A stretch of DNA of 64,000 nt from Sphaerobacter thermophilus DSM 20745 (GCF_000024985.1 NC_013524.1:372001-436000); one strand, 5' to 3'; shown: positions 27,204 through 36,822, numbered from the stretch's first letter. The notes: a model not told the origin generated them from the letters alone. Numbers and translations: made by a program.

Positions 27204-27864
27204 ATGAAACGACTCGGTTTGGCGACACTGGTTGTCCTTCTCGTTACCAGCTCTGGCACCGCATTTGCTGCCTGGGGCGTTACCTGGAAGGGACCGCGAT
27301 ACTCGCCCACCTCGGGGCTCGCCTGGTACACCCCAACTTATATTAAACTATTGGGGTGGACATAAGTTGTACAGTCAGACGGGCGCATGGGGGCGGCATA
27401 TCTATGCCAGCACTGATTGGACATACTACGATCAAAACCGGCTGAACAGCCTCTATTCATACTGGCAAGCAACAAACTACCAGTACGTACCCACGACCAT
27501 CCACTTCGATGATCAAGCGTACGGCGGCGGAACGCACTATTCGGGGTTACATGCTACCGGCTGGTACTATACGAACTTTCCTAACCCGGAGTACCGCTCA
27601 GGAGACGATGACGGCGACACTCGACACGAGGAGATTGAAGTCCGGTGGTCTCCAACCTTCGCGGCAGGAGGATACAATATCGAGGTTGAGTACTGGGATC
27701 CTCTCTACAACGATAACACTGGTGTTGGGAACACTGGTGAGGTGAATGTGGCCAGTTACATCACAACGGCTATTGGATGGCTACGGATCGGCCATCAGTG
27801 GATGTGCAAGTTCTACTATCCGGAGCGTGATTACCTCCCCTGGTCATTCGATTGTCGCGCATAG
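27204..27864 (+). pseudogene. Secreted protein gene broken by a +1 frameshift
   Basis: A good ribosome binding site (GAAGGAGGGG) precedes ATG 27204, which opens a clear signal peptide MKRLGLATLVVLLVTSSG ending in AFA. This frame stops at 27364-27366. The following 170 codons, rich in Tyr, Trp, Asn and Gly and with GGTHYSGLHATGWYYT, are open in the +1 frame until 27864 and have no start of their own. Joining the frames near the CCCC run at 27331-27334 gives a secreted protein of about 220 aa. I do not recognise the mature domain. GC content is lower than in neighbours, which suggests foreign origin. A sequencing error or true frameshift cannot be told apart here. Confidence 0.7.
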
Positions 27865-27897
27865 GTACCACACGTACGCGGAAGGGGGTCGAGCCAG

Positions 27898-28638
27898 ATG
27901 AGACCAAGACTGGCCATCGGGCGGTTTTGGCGGTTGGCTGTCTTGCTCGTGGCCGTGGGGCTGGTCATTTCGGCGTGGGTGGTCCGGTCCAGTCAATCGA
28001 CTGCGGCTGATCCACTAATCCCCGCGCCAGCCACTGCAGACCTGATGCGAGGCAGCGGATGGAGTGTGAAGACCGAGGTGCTCGGCGACCAAGTGGCAGC
28101 GGGAGTGAGCTTCTCTACCTACGAACGGTCAGCGCTCCTCGACTACGCAGAGCGTGTGCGAGGAGCGGGAGCACACGTCTTTGACAGACATGACACAGTG
28201 CCAGCACTCGTCACGTTCCGCCATCCAATCTCGCTAGAGACCTTCCCGGAACTGATGGAACGGGCCGGCGCATCGGTGGTGAGTTTCAGAATTCGGACAG
28301 TGGAGCCTGATGGGCGACGAGGCACACTCGGTGGCGCTCCGGAACCCGATGGTACAGTCCTCGACGTTGAGCACGTCGCCACCTTTACCGAGCGGCAAGA
28401 ACAAAGCAAGGGTGGTCCACTGAAGGTACTGGGTGTCATCGATGCTGAGGTCCTGGTCGACCGTGCTGCGTTCGACCGACTGACAAGTAACGTGGACGAT
28501 GTGTTCTTGGTCGATATCATGCGAGCGGTCGTATACGACCATCTCCCAGACACGGCAAAGGACCGGGTTCCGATGCGTGATGTACGCTTGGAGCCACTGT
28601 ACTGGCATCTCGAGGACAATGGGCTCACTACATCCTAG
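27898..28638 (+). CDS. Membrane-anchored exported protein of unknown function
   Basis: The 246-aa protein begins with Arg-rich residues and one hydrophobic segment (LAVLLVAVGLVISAWVV), which is a signal anchor, and the rest is predicted to be outside. I see no known domain. It starts 33 bp after the frameshifted secreted protein and has its own GGAAGGGGG site, so the two were probably one operon. Like its neighbour it has lower GC than the surrounding genes. Confidence 0.7.
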   Translation: MRPRLAIGRFWRLAVLLVAVGLVISAWVVRSSQSTAADPLIPAPATADLMRGSGWSVKTEVLGDQVAAGVSFSTYERSALLDYAERVRGAGAHVFDRHDTVPALVTFRHPISLETFPELMERAGASVVSFRIRTVEPDGRRGTLGGAPEPDGTVLDVEHVATFTERQEQSKGGPLKVLGVIDAEVLVDRAAFDRLTSNVDDVFLVDIMRAVVYDHLPDTAKDRVPMRDVRLEPLYWHLEDNGLTTS

Positions 28639-28973
28639 CGTGTGGTAGTCAAGCGGGTTAGGTACGAGCCTCGCCAGGCACGTCTACACTGCTGGAACGA
28701 CCGACGCGAGAGCACCCTAGCCCGCTGAACAGATGCGACGAATACCGCTCTCCGTCCTCTGTCTACCATCATCCATCTGGTGAGCGGCGATGGCAGAGGC
28801 GGAGCCAGAGCAGGAGCGCCGGCGTGGACGCCGGCGCCCGTCCGGGGCCACCCCCGCAGCAAAGCCGGCGAGAGGGCGGGCGCTCCTGTTCGCGGCTCAT
28901 CGGACAGATAACGCTGGACGGAGCAGTGAGCGAGCGGGCCTCACAACCGTTGAGTAGCAAAGGGGCTCGTCTC
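28639..28973. other. Intergenic region with a GC hairpin
   Basis: No gene is seen. A perfect 9-bp stem of GCGCCGGCG (28816-28824 with 28829-28837) with a TGGA loop may be a terminator for the upstream pair. The remaining sequence should carry the promoter of the next gene. Confidence 0.4.
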
Positions 28974-29444
28974 ATGAGTGACGGACCCGCCGTACGAGCC
29001 GAGGAACTCGTGACCCGCGCGATGCGCTACGTCACTTGGTCCGGCTACTTCGCCCTGTTCGCCCTGGCGACGCTCATCTTCGGGCTGATCGCAGCATGCT
29101 TCGTCCCCACTGACTGGGTCGTGACGCGGAAGGACTACGTCTATCTCCAAATGCACCCACGCGGCGTCCTCGATCTGGCTGAAGACTATGAGCAATTCAT
29201 CGCCACCAGCCAGAAGGATCCGATTCAGAACCAGCAGTGGCGTGAGCGGCGGCAGCACTTGTGGGTGAACTACTGGCTGCGATGGGGAACCGTGATGATC
29301 GTGGTTGGGGCAGTCACGCTCGGCCTCGATCGGCTGTTCGGGCGCCGGGTGAGCGTCCGCTTCGTTGCCGCGCTGTTCCTCGCCTTTACCATCGCCATCG
29401 GGATCTATCTCGTTACACACCCCGGCTTCAATCCGCTGGTGTGA
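28974..29444 (+). CDS. Small membrane protein of unknown function
   Basis: The 156-aa protein starts at an ATG behind AAGGGG. It has one membrane helix at about residues 22-45, a polar middle of about 55 residues with DYEQFIATSQKDP, and two more helices near the C-terminus. No family is recognised. It is not clearly linked to either neighbour. Confidence 0.65.
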   Translation: MSDGPAVRAEELVTRAMRYVTWSGYFALFALATLIFGLIAACFVPTDWVVTRKDYVYLQMHPRGVLDLAEDYEQFIATSQKDPIQNQQWRERRQHLWVNYWLRWGTVMIVVGAVTLGLDRLFGRRVSVRFVAALFLAFTIAIGIYLVTHPGFNPLV

Positions 29445-29675
29445 GGATGGGGTGGGCATCCCCAGCCGCGGGACATCCGGACGGCGGACCTCCCACTCAT
29501 CCGGATAGACCGAAGGGAGGGACCGGGCACGGTGCAGTCACTTTCTCACCATCCTAGCGCCTGCCGCGGCGACGACCGCCTCCGCGCCACCCGCGACGCA
29601 TGGTGGTGCGGATAGAACTGCAGGCGTAAGACTGAGCCCCGCTCGACCCCGTGCGCGATCGATGCGCCAAAGAGC

Positions 29676-29819
29676 GGCCCTCACCCCCGGCCCCTCTCCC
29701 GGGGTCGGAAGAGGGGAGGAGGCCGGAGTCGCCAGCACGCGATTCCGAACCGGCACACGCAGGACGCACCAGGTCCCCCCTCTCCCAACGTTGGGAGAGG
29801 GGGTCAGGGGGTGAGGGCC
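29676..29819. repeat. MITE-like element with inverted ends
   Basis: The ends GGCCCTCACCCCC are inverted copies of each other and continue into C/T-rich arms. The right arm contains a perfect 28-bp palindrome at 29776-29803 centred on CCAACGTTGG. A 26-bp form of this palindrome, followed by the same GGGTGAGGGCC, recurs at 52748-52773. Confidence 0.6.
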
Positions 29820-29846
29820 GTCCTCACCCAAGGCATCCCCTTGATG

Positions 29847-29872
29847 TCATATATGATCTCCTCTATGATCAT
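29847..29872 (+). promoter_or_regulatory. Candidate operator palindromes upstream of GntR gene
   Basis: TCATATATGA (29847-29856) and ATGATCAT (29865-29872) are both perfect palindromes, with TATGATC repeated in each. They stand out as AT-rich in a GC-rich region 30-55 bp before the GntR start. Autoregulation by the GntR protein is inference. Confidence 0.4.
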
Positions 29873-29900
29873 CCCTGTCAGTGACCATTCGCGAGGGTGC

Positions 29901-30647
29901 ATGAACAGCAAGCAGGAGCTGGCCTACCAGACGATCCGCGCGCGCATCATCGACGGCGCCTACGGCCCCGGCTACCGCATCGTGATCGACGAAGTGGCGC
30001 GTGAGCTCGGGGTCAGTCCAATCCCGGTGCGGGAGGCTGTCCGGCGGTTGGAAGCCGAGGGGCTGATCACTTACACCCGCCATGCCGGCGCCCGCGTCGT
30101 CGCCATCGACGAGCGGCAATACGTCGATACTCTAGCGACCCTCGCGGTGCTTGAGGGCTACGCGACGGCACTCGCCGCGCCACGGCTCGATGAGAGCGAC
30201 CTGGCCGAACTGCACCGCCTGACCGGCGAGATGCGCGCGGCGCTCGACCGGGGCGACCTGCTGCGCTACGGCACGCTCAACCGCGCCTACCACGAGGCAA
30301 TCTATCGCCGCTGCCCGAACGACTATCTGACCGATCAGATCCGCGCGGCGTGGGCACGGCTCGACTCGATGCGCCACTCGATCTTCGTCCTGCTGCCGGA
30401 GCGAGCACGCGCCTCGATCGTCGACCACGAGCGCATCAACGTTCTGCTCGCCTCCGGTGCGCCGGCAGTCGAAATCGAGCGGGTGGTGCGGCAGCACAAG
30501 CTCGCCACCGCCGAGGCGTTCCATGACCGAACGGTGCGCTGCCGCGCAGCTGCATCCGATGGTGCCGCACCAGGCGGCAGCGGCACCACCGGTCAGGCAA
30601 CGGAGGAGGTGACCACCCTGGGCTCAGACCGGGTTCTGCCTTCCTAG
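29901..30647 (+). CDS. GntR-family regulator with FCD-type ligand domain
   Basis: The 248-aa protein has an N-terminal winged helix (AYQTIRARIIDGAYGPGYRI, ARELGVSPIPVREAVRRLEAEGL) and an all-helical C-terminal FCD domain with the metal or ligand residues spread over LNRAYHEAIYRRC and ERINVLLAS. FCD regulators usually respond to carboxylic acids. It stands at the head of the aromatic island on the same strand and most likely controls it. The ATG at 29901 fits the start of the winged helix; an in-frame start at 29811 would add a leader that covers the candidate operators. Confidence 0.87.
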   Translation: MNSKQELAYQTIRARIIDGAYGPGYRIVIDEVARELGVSPIPVREAVRRLEAEGLITYTRHAGARVVAIDERQYVDTLATLAVLEGYATALAAPRLDESDLAELHRLTGEMRAALDRGDLLRYGTLNRAYHEAIYRRCPNDYLTDQIRAAWARLDSMRHSIFVLLPERARASIVDHERINVLLASGAPAVEIERVVRQHKLATAEAFHDRTVRCRAAASDGAAPGGSGTTGQATEEVTTLGSDRVLPS

Positions 30648-31080
30648 TGCGGCCCGGTCCTTTCCAGGATCTCCATTCCGACCGGGAGGAGGAGACCGAT
30701 GCGCACGATCCCGAATTCACGTCACCGCGATCCGTGGCGCGTCTCATCCCTCATTGTGACGCTCCCGGTCATGGCCCTGGGGCGCAGCGCGAGCGATACG
30801 CCCGCCCCACGGGCAACAAAGGCAGCTACGGTCGCAACGCCACACCATACCAGCGGCGCTGCACCCTGTAGCATCCACCGTTACCACGGTGCCAGCGCAC
30901 ACAGACCGCATCGAGATCTTCTCCAGCACACTACTGGCGCCCACGGGTCCAGGGCGCTGCTCGATCGTGAGGTGCGTGATCCATGCCAACCCGTTCCGAC
31001 CGTGCAGAAGGAGTCGGCGTTAGTGAGAGCCAGGTAGGTCGCGGAATCTGAAGGCCACCTCGCCAGGAAGGAGGCGATTC
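30648..31080. other. Leader region with possible decayed gene start
   Basis: A strong ribosome binding site (GGGAGGAGGAG) precedes an ATG at 30699. The following 112 codons have a weak hydrophobic stretch and then low-complexity sequence without family resemblance. It may be the start of a decayed exported protein gene. Otherwise nothing is recognised before the ribosome binding site of the next gene. Confidence 0.35.
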
Positions 31081-32481
31081 ATGCAGAACGCGAAACCGCG
31101 GACACTACAGCACCTTCTCGACGAGACCCCGGCGATCCAGGAACGCCTGTACCACAACCCCTCCGGTGGACGCTTCTGGCCGAACGTTCCGCCTGAGTTC
31201 ACGAACTGGCGGGACGAACAGCGGGCCTGGCGGGAGACGGTGGCACTCTTCAATCAGTCCTACCACATGACCGACATGTTCCTGCGCGGCCCGGACGCCT
31301 TCTCGCTCCTGGAGCGGCTCGCCATCAACTCATTCGACGGCTTCGAACCGGGACAGGCCAAGCACCTCGTCTGTGTCACACCAGACGGCTACTACGTCGG
31401 CGACTGCATCCTGTTCTACCTCGAGGACGGCACGTTCCAACTCGTTGGGGTGGGAGCGATCCACAACTGGGTGCAGTATCACGCTGAAACCAGCGGAGCA
31501 GACGTCACCTGGGAGCGGGATGAATCGTCCCGCGTGGATCCGAATCGCAAGCGACTGACGTACCGGTTCCAACTCCAGGGCCCAAACGCAACCAAGCTCT
31601 TGGAGAAGCTGACCGGCGGGAAGCTTCCCGATGTCCCCTTCTTCCACTTCGCCCGGATCAACATCGCCGGCCACACCGTCGGCATGCTCCACCACGGCAT
31701 GGTCGGAGTACCCGGCGCGGAGCTGTTTGGTCCGTACGATGAGGGGTCGGCCGTCAGAGAAGCGATTGTCGAAGCGGGCAAGGAGTTTGGACTCCGCCAA
31801 GTCGGCTCGCGCACCTATGCGACGAACACGCTCGAGTCAGGCTGGATCCCGAATCCTCTCCCAGCCGTGTACACCGGCCAGGCGTTGCAAGGCTACCGAG
31901 AGTGGCTCCCTGCCACGGCATTCGAGGCGGTCAGCTCCCTGGGGGGAAGCTTTGTGTCCCAGCGCATCGAGGACTACTACCTCACGCCGTGGGACCTCGG
32001 CTATGGCCGCTTGCTGAAGTTCGACCACGACTTCATCGGTCGTGCAGCGCTCGAGCGAATGGCGAACGATCCACATCGCCGCAGAGTCACGCTGGTGTGG
32101 GACGGCGAGGACACCGCACGGATCCTCGGCAGCATCGCCCAGAAGCCCTATGGCGAGCAGTTCAAGTACTTCGAGCTCCCGCTGGCACAGTACGCGACCT
32201 GGATGTACGACGCGGTGCGCAACGACAATGGCGACGTTGTGGGATTCGCCATGTGGACCGGATACAGCATCAACGAGCAAGCGGTCCTCTCCCTGGCAAC
32301 CGTTGACCGCGAGTACGCCGAGCCGGGTAGCCGCCTCCGCCTCATCTGGGGAGAGCCGAATGGCGGCTCGCGAAAGCCGTCGGTTGAGCCGCATGTCCAG
32401 ACCGAGGTGGGTGTCACCGTGGGGCCGGTCCCCTATGCGGAACCGGCGCGGCAATACCGGAAGGCCGTGGTCAGGCGATAG
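31081..32481 (+). CDS. GcvT-fold aromatic O-demethylase, LigM/DesA-like
   Basis: The 466-aa protein is of the folate-binding aminomethyltransferase (GcvT) fold and fits LigM and DesA (about 460-470 aa), which move the methyl group of methoxylated aromatic acids to tetrahydrofolate. Recognisable segments are FNQSYHMTDMFLRGPDA, LGGSFVSQRIEDYYLTPWDLGYG and KFDHDFIGRAALE. It starts behind AAGGAGG and begins a plus-strand run with the ABC importer and homoprotocatechuate genes. A methoxyphenylacetate such as homovanillate is the logical substrate, since demethylation would give the substrate of the HpaD-like enzyme. The exact substrate is inference; a glycine-betaine-type demethylase is the alternative. 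Confidence 0.75.
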   Translation: MQNAKPRTLQHLLDETPAIQERLYHNPSGGRFWPNVPPEFTNWRDEQRAWRETVALFNQSYHMTDMFLRGPDAFSLLERLAINSFDGFEPGQAKHLVCVTPDGYYVGDCILFYLEDGTFQLVGVGAIHNWVQYHAETSGADVTWERDESSRVDPNRKRLTYRFQLQGPNATKLLEKLTGGKLPDVPFFHFARINIAGHTVGMLHHGMVGVPGAELFGPYDEGSAVREAIVEAGKEFGLRQVGSRTYATNTLESGWIPNPLPAVYTGQALQGYREWLPATAFEAVSSLGGSFVSQRIEDYYLTPWDLGYGRLLKFDHDFIGRAALERMANDPHRRRVTLVWDGEDTARILGSIAQKPYGEQFKYFELPLAQYATWMYDAVRNDNGDVVGFAMWTGYSINEQAVLSLATVDREYAEPGSRLRLIWGEPNGGSRKPSVEPHVQTEVGVTVGPVPYAEPARQYRKAVVRR

Positions 32482-32564
32482 CTGACGAGGGGGCTCTACG
32501 CGTTCGACCATACCGCGCCACGACATCGCAGGAGGAGTCGCATTCTCGCATCAGGGAGAGCACC

Positions 32565-33881
32565 ATGTACCGGAACCGATCGCGTCGCTTGATGCTGCAT
32601 CTTGCAATCGTGATCAGCATATTGCTCCTCGTAGCGTGCGGCGGGGAAGCTGCCGAACCCACCAGCCCTGCTCAGGCGGCCGCAGAAACCCCGACTGCGG
32701 CGACGACTGATGCAACGCCGAGCGGGCAGCCGACTGGATCTCCGGCCGGGGACGAGACAGCCGAAGAAGAGTCAGCAGAGCAAGGTGAGCCCTACAGGAT
32801 CGGAGCGGTCCTCTCGATCACGGGCGGGGCCGCGACCCTCGGCGCTCCGGAACGGGATGCGTTGCAGCTCTTGCAAGATCAGGTCAACGAGCAGGGTGGC
32901 ATCCTCGGGCCCGACGGGCTCCGTCATCCCGTGGAAGTGATCATCTACGACGATCAGAGCGACGAGTCGCAGGCGGTTCTCGCCGTCACGCGGCTGATCG
33001 AATCGGACCAGGTTCCCGCGATCATCTGCTGCAGCCAAAGCGGCACGTCGCTTGCCGCCGTCGATGTGGTGACGCGCAACGAGGTCCCCATGATCTCGCT
33101 CGCCTCCAGCGAGACGATTACTCAGCCGGTCGAGGAGCGCTACTGGGCATTCAAGCCGGCATGGGACAATCTCCAGGTCTCCGAGCGTCTCATGCTCTAC
33201 TTCCAGCGGGAGGGCATCACGCGTATCGGGCTCCTCTCCGTCAGCACGGAGTATGGCGATAGCGGGCGAAATGCACTCCATGAACTGGCTGACGACTACG
33301 GAGTCTCCATCGTTGTCGATGAGCGCTTCAACCCGGGGACAACTGACGTCACCACGCACCTGAACCGCGTGCGCACCAGCGACGCTGAAGCGGTTGTCGT
33401 CTACGCCCTGGTTCCCGAGAGCGTCGTGGCGATGAAGAACTACCGCGATCTCGGGATGGACATTCCCATCGTCTTCACCAACTCCGTGGCAACACCCGCG
33501 TTCATCGAGGCCGCGGGTCCGCTCGCGGAGGGGGCAATCGTGCCGGCTGGAAAGATCATCGTCTACGACACCCTGCCCGACAGCGACCACCAGAAAGAGG
33601 TTCTCGAGCAGTTTGCCGTCGAGTATCAGGAACGCTACGGAGAACCACCCAACACCTTCGCCGGTCACGCCTGGGATGCGTTCTGGCTCTACGTCCGGGC
33701 CTTTGAGAAGCACGGTCCTGACCCTGCGGCCATTCGCGATGAGATTGAGCAGACGTCCGACTTCGTGGGGATCACGGGGGTGCTGACCTTCTCACCCGAG
33801 CGCCACACGGGATTCCAGACCGAGGACATGGTGATGGTGGTGGTCCAAGACGGGAGGTTCGTGGCACTCGCTGAGGAGTAG
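32565..33881 (+). CDS. livK: Branched-chain-type ABC transporter substrate-binding lipoprotein
   Basis: The 438-aa protein has a signal peptide with lipobox LLLVAC, an Ala/Thr/Pro-rich linker (to about residue 72) and a type I periplasmic-binding fold beginning YRIGAVLSITGGAATLGAPERDA. It belongs to the LivK/aromatic-binding group that often takes up aromatic acids. It is anchored outside the membrane and delivers ligand to the LivH-LivM permease that follows. The ATG follows GGGAGAG. Its place next to aromatic genes suggests an aromatic acid as ligand. Confidence 0.88.
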   Translation: MYRNRSRRLMLHLAIVISILLLVACGGEAAEPTSPAQAAAETPTAATTDATPSGQPTGSPAGDETAEEESAEQGEPYRIGAVLSITGGAATLGAPERDALQLLQDQVNEQGGILGPDGLRHPVEVIIYDDQSDESQAVLAVTRLIESDQVPAIICCSQSGTSLAAVDVVTRNEVPMISLASSETITQPVEERYWAFKPAWDNLQVSERLMLYFQREGITRIGLLSVSTEYGDSGRNALHELADDYGVSIVVDERFNPGTTDVTTHLNRVRTSDAEAVVVYALVPESVVAMKNYRDLGMDIPIVFTNSVATPAFIEAAGPLAEGAIVPAGKIIVYDTLPDSDHQKEVLEQFAVEYQERYGEPPNTFAGHAWDAFWLYVRAFEKHGPDPAAIRDEIEQTSDFVGITGVLTFSPERHTGFQTEDMVMVVVQDGRFVALAEE

Positions 33882-33991
33882 GCGTGACCGGTCCGGCCTG
33901 GACCGGTCACGTCCCGCTACCCAATGGAGCGGGATATCGGCACCGACGACCTGCGCGAGCCAGCCACAAACGGAACGGCTAAGGTGCACCG

Positions 33992-34882
33992 ATGAATCTG
34001 TCGCTCGAACTACCACAATGGATCATCTCCGGGATCACCATCGGGGGAATCTACGCGCTGGTCGCTCTGGGGTTCGTCACGATCTACAGCGTCACGCGGG
34101 TGATCAACATTGCCCAAGGCGAGTTCGTCATGCTCGGGGCGATGCTGACCGCCACGCTTCACAACCGCATGCCGCTGGCACTGGCCATCCTGGTTGCGGT
34201 CATCGCCGTGACGGCCATCGGAGCAGGCGTGCAGCGGGTCGCCCTCTACCCGGCTCGCCGGGCTTCCATGGTAACGCTGATCATGATCACCATCGGCGTT
34301 GATATCGTCCTCCGCGGGATCGCGCTCATCATCTGGGGCACCGCGCCGTACTCCGTGCGCCCCTTCACGCCAGGACCACCCATCATCGTCGGCCCCGCGG
34401 TGATCACCCGACAGGCTCTGTGGGTCATCGCCTCGGTCATCGTGATCGTGGTCGTGACCTACCTCTTCTTCCAGCGCACGATGGCTGGTCGCGCGCTACG
34501 CGCCAGCGCCGCCAACCCGGTTGCGGCGCGTCTCGTCGGTATCCGTCCCGAGCGCATGGCACTGCTGGCCTGGGCCGGCAGCGCCGCGCTGGCTGCGCTC
34601 GGTGGAGCGGTTGTGGCGCCGATCACCTTCGCGACCTACTCGATGGGGCTTGATCTCGGCCTCAAAGGGTTCGTCGCCGCCGTCGCGGGAGGCCTGACCA
34701 ACCCGGCGGCCGCCGTCATCGGTGGCCTGCTGCTTGGGGTGTTGGAGTCCGTCGGCGCAGGACTCCATTCCGGTCTACAAGACGTGATCGCCTTCGCCGT
34801 GCTGCTCGTGGTGCTCATCGTTCGCCAGGTCGGCATTCTTGGCCTACGTGGGCGGTTCGGCCCGAGGCCCCGCCCCGCATGA
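33992..34882 (+). CDS. livH: Branched-chain-type ABC transporter permease LivH
   Basis: The 296-aa protein has about eight helices and the LivH features ISGITIGGIYALVALGF at the N-terminus, NIAQGEFVMLGAM, and a central loop RALRASAANPVAARLVGI that contacts the ATPase. It forms half of the import channel. It overlaps the next gene by 4 bp (ATGA). Confidence 0.9.
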   Translation: MNLSLELPQWIISGITIGGIYALVALGFVTIYSVTRVINIAQGEFVMLGAMLTATLHNRMPLALAILVAVIAVTAIGAGVQRVALYPARRASMVTLIMITIGVDIVLRGIALIIWGTAPYSVRPFTPGPPIIVGPAVITRQALWVIASVIVIVVVTYLFFQRTMAGRALRASAANPVAARLVGIRPERMALLAWAGSAALAALGGAVVAPITFATYSMGLDLGLKGFVAAVAGGLTNPAAAVIGGLLLGVLESVGAGLHSGLQDVIAFAVLLVVLIVRQVGILGLRGRFGPRPRPA

Positions 34883-36822
34883 GTGGAGGGCCCGCGCTCA
34901 TGGTTTCCTCGGCTAACTCCAAAGCTCCCTTCCACGTCGCCGGGGTCGCGCGGAACGACCTGCTCGCACTGTTGGCGTTCCTCGTGGCGCTGGCCGCCAC
35001 GGGGGTCTTGGGCGCGTATCACCTGACGATCCTCAACTTCGTCCTGCTCCGTGCGATCGTCGTGCTCGGCCTGGTCCTCTTGACGGGCTATACCGGCCAG
35101 ATCTCGTTCGGGCAGGCCGCGTTCGTCGGGATTGGCGCGTACACCAGTGCCATCCTCACCACGCGCTACGACATCTCTCCCTGGCTGGCACTGATAGCGG
35201 CGATGCTTCTCGTCGGGATCCTGGCGGCGCTGGTAGGGCTGCCGCTCCTCCAGCTCGAAGGTCACTACCTCGCGCTCGGCACCCTTGCTTTCGGGTTGAT
35301 CGTCTACACAGGCATGCTCGAGTGGCACAGCCTGACCGGCGGGCCCTCCGGCTTCAGCGGCATTCCCGCCTTCTCCATACTCGGCATCACGTTCGATACA
35401 CCTCGCGCCAATGCGTACCTCCTAGTCGTCATCACCGCCCTCGTTACCTGGGTCGCCCGCAACGTGGCCCACGGCCGTATCAGCCGCCAGGCGCGAGCAG
35501 TCCGCGACAGCCAGATCACCGCCGAGTGCCTCGGCGTCGGGACCGCATCGCTCAAACTGCGCATGTTCGTCCTCGCAGCCGTGTTTGCCGCCCTCTCCGG
35601 TGGTCTCTACGTTCACCTGATCCGGTTCGTGAACCCGGCACCCTTCGACTTCCTCTACTCCGTCGAACTCCTCACAATGGCGGTTGTCGGTGGACTGACC
35701 AGCATCTGGGGAGGTCTGCTGGGTGCCGCTGTGTTGACCGTGCTGACCGAAGCGCTGCGGTCGGCCGTACCCGGCGCTACCGGCGAGGTGCAACTGGTGC
35801 TGTTTGGCGCCCTGCTGGTCGTCATGCTCATCTTCTGGCCGAGCGGGCTGGCCGGCGGGATCACGCGTGCCTATCACTGGATCACGACCCAGATGCGCGG
35901 CCGGAGCAATTCGGCTGGCACCGAGTCGCCGGCTCTACCAAGAGTCGCAGAGACGATCCCGGACTGGCTCACTCAGTCGATGGAGGGGAGCCCTTCCGGG
36001 GTGGCCGGCGAGCCGCTGCTGCGCGTCGCCGGGCTGACCTGCCGCTTCGGGGGACTGGTTGCACTCAGACAGCTTGACCTGACAGTGCCGTCGAACCGTT
36101 TGCTGGCAGTCATCGGCCCGAACGGCGCCGGCAAGACCACGCTGTTCAACGTGATCTCCGGACTCCTGGCGCCCACCAGCGGCACCGTCGAGTTCGCCGG
36201 GCACCAGATCGGTGGTACTCGACCAGCACCCATCGCACGGCTCGGGGTTGCGCGCACCTTCCAGAACGTCGAAGTCTTCCCACGGATGACCTGCCTAGAA
36301 AACGTGCTCGTGGCGCTGGAGGCCGAGCAGGGGCCTGGCGTGCTCGCATCGATGATCCGCCTCCCGCGCGTCCGTGCCGTCGAACGCGAACTCGAAGAAC
36401 AGGCATCCGACCTGCTCCGGTTCGTTGGTCTGGCCGATCACGCGAGTACCCTCGCCGGAGACCTACCGCTCGGCCAACAGCGCGCACTGGAGCTCGCGCG
36501 CGCGATGGCGCAGCGGCCACGCCTGCTCCTGCTCGACGAACCAGCCTCGGGTCTCAACCCGAGCGAACGCGCCGAGCTGGCTCGACTGATCCGTACGCTC
36601 AGAGAGCTCGGGATCGCGATCATGCTCGTCGAACACGACATGGAGTTCGTCATGAATCTTGCCGACGAAATCGCAGTGCTCAACTACGGCGAGAAGATCG
36701 CGGAAGGACCGCCCGCCACCATTCAGCGCGACCCTGCCGTCATCGCTGCCTATCTTGGTGATACCCTGGACGATGGACAGATCCAGCAGACCAATCCCGG
36801 ATTGAAGGGAATCGGAGCATGA
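34879..36822 (+). CDS. LivM permease fused to LivG ATPase
   Basis: The 647-aa protein has an N-terminal LivM permease (about 1-330, with TGYTGQISFGQAAFVGIGAY and a GLTSIWGGLLGA loop), a linker of about 45 residues and a C-terminal ATPase. The ATPase has Walker A GPNGAGKTT, a signature LPLGQQRALELARAM that differs from LSGGQ, and Walker B LLLLDEPASGLNP. Fusions of these two parts occur in some actinobacterial and Chloroflexota systems. The start overlaps livH and the end overlaps livF, each by 4 bp, which fixes their stoichiometry. Confidence 0.9.
   Translation: MSGGPALMVSSANSKAPFHVAGVARNDLLALLAFLVALAATGVLGAYHLTILNFVLLRAIVVLGLVLLTGYTGQISFGQAAFVGIGAYTSAILTTRYDISPWLALIAAMLLVGILAALVGLPLLQLEGHYLALGTLAFGLIVYTGMLEWHSLTGGPSGFSGIPAFSILGITFDTPRANAYLLVVITALVTWVARNVAHGRISRQARAVRDSQITAECLGVGTASLKLRMFVLAAVFAALSGGLYVHLIRFVNPAPFDFLYSVELLTMAVVGGLTSIWGGLLGAAVLTVLTEALRSAVPGATGEVQLVLFGALLVVMLIFWPSGLAGGITRAYHWITTQMRGRSNSAGTESPALPRVAETIPDWLTQSMEGSPSGVAGEPLLRVAGLTCRFGGLVALRQLDLTVPSNRLLAVIGPNGAGKTTLFNVISGLLAPTSGTVEFAGHQIGGTRPAPIARLGVARTFQNVEVFPRMTCLENVLVALEAEQGPGVLASMIRLPRVRAVERELEEQASDLLRFVGLADHASTLAGDLPLGQQRALELARAMAQRPRLLLLDEPASGLNPSERAELARLIRTLRELGIAIMLVEHDMEFVMNLADEIAVLNYGEKIAEGPPATIQRDPAVIAAYLGDTLDDGQIQQTNPGLKGIGA

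Larger units (their letters stand above)
29445..29900. other. Intergenic region with mobile-like palindrome and GntR promoter
   Basis: No gene is supported. It contains a 144-bp element with inverted ends (29676-29819) and, between it and the GntR gene, small AT-rich palindromes that may be operators. Confidence 0.5.

Noticed and set aside
27335-27366. Possible programmed -1 frameshift at TTAAAC
   Set aside because: The sequence resembles a slippery site, but the downstream domain is in the +1 frame, so a -1 slip would not reach it.
30699-31037. 112-codon frame behind a strong ribosome binding site
   Set aside because: The translated sequence has no recognisable domain and is low in complexity, so I list it only as a possible decayed start and not as a gene.
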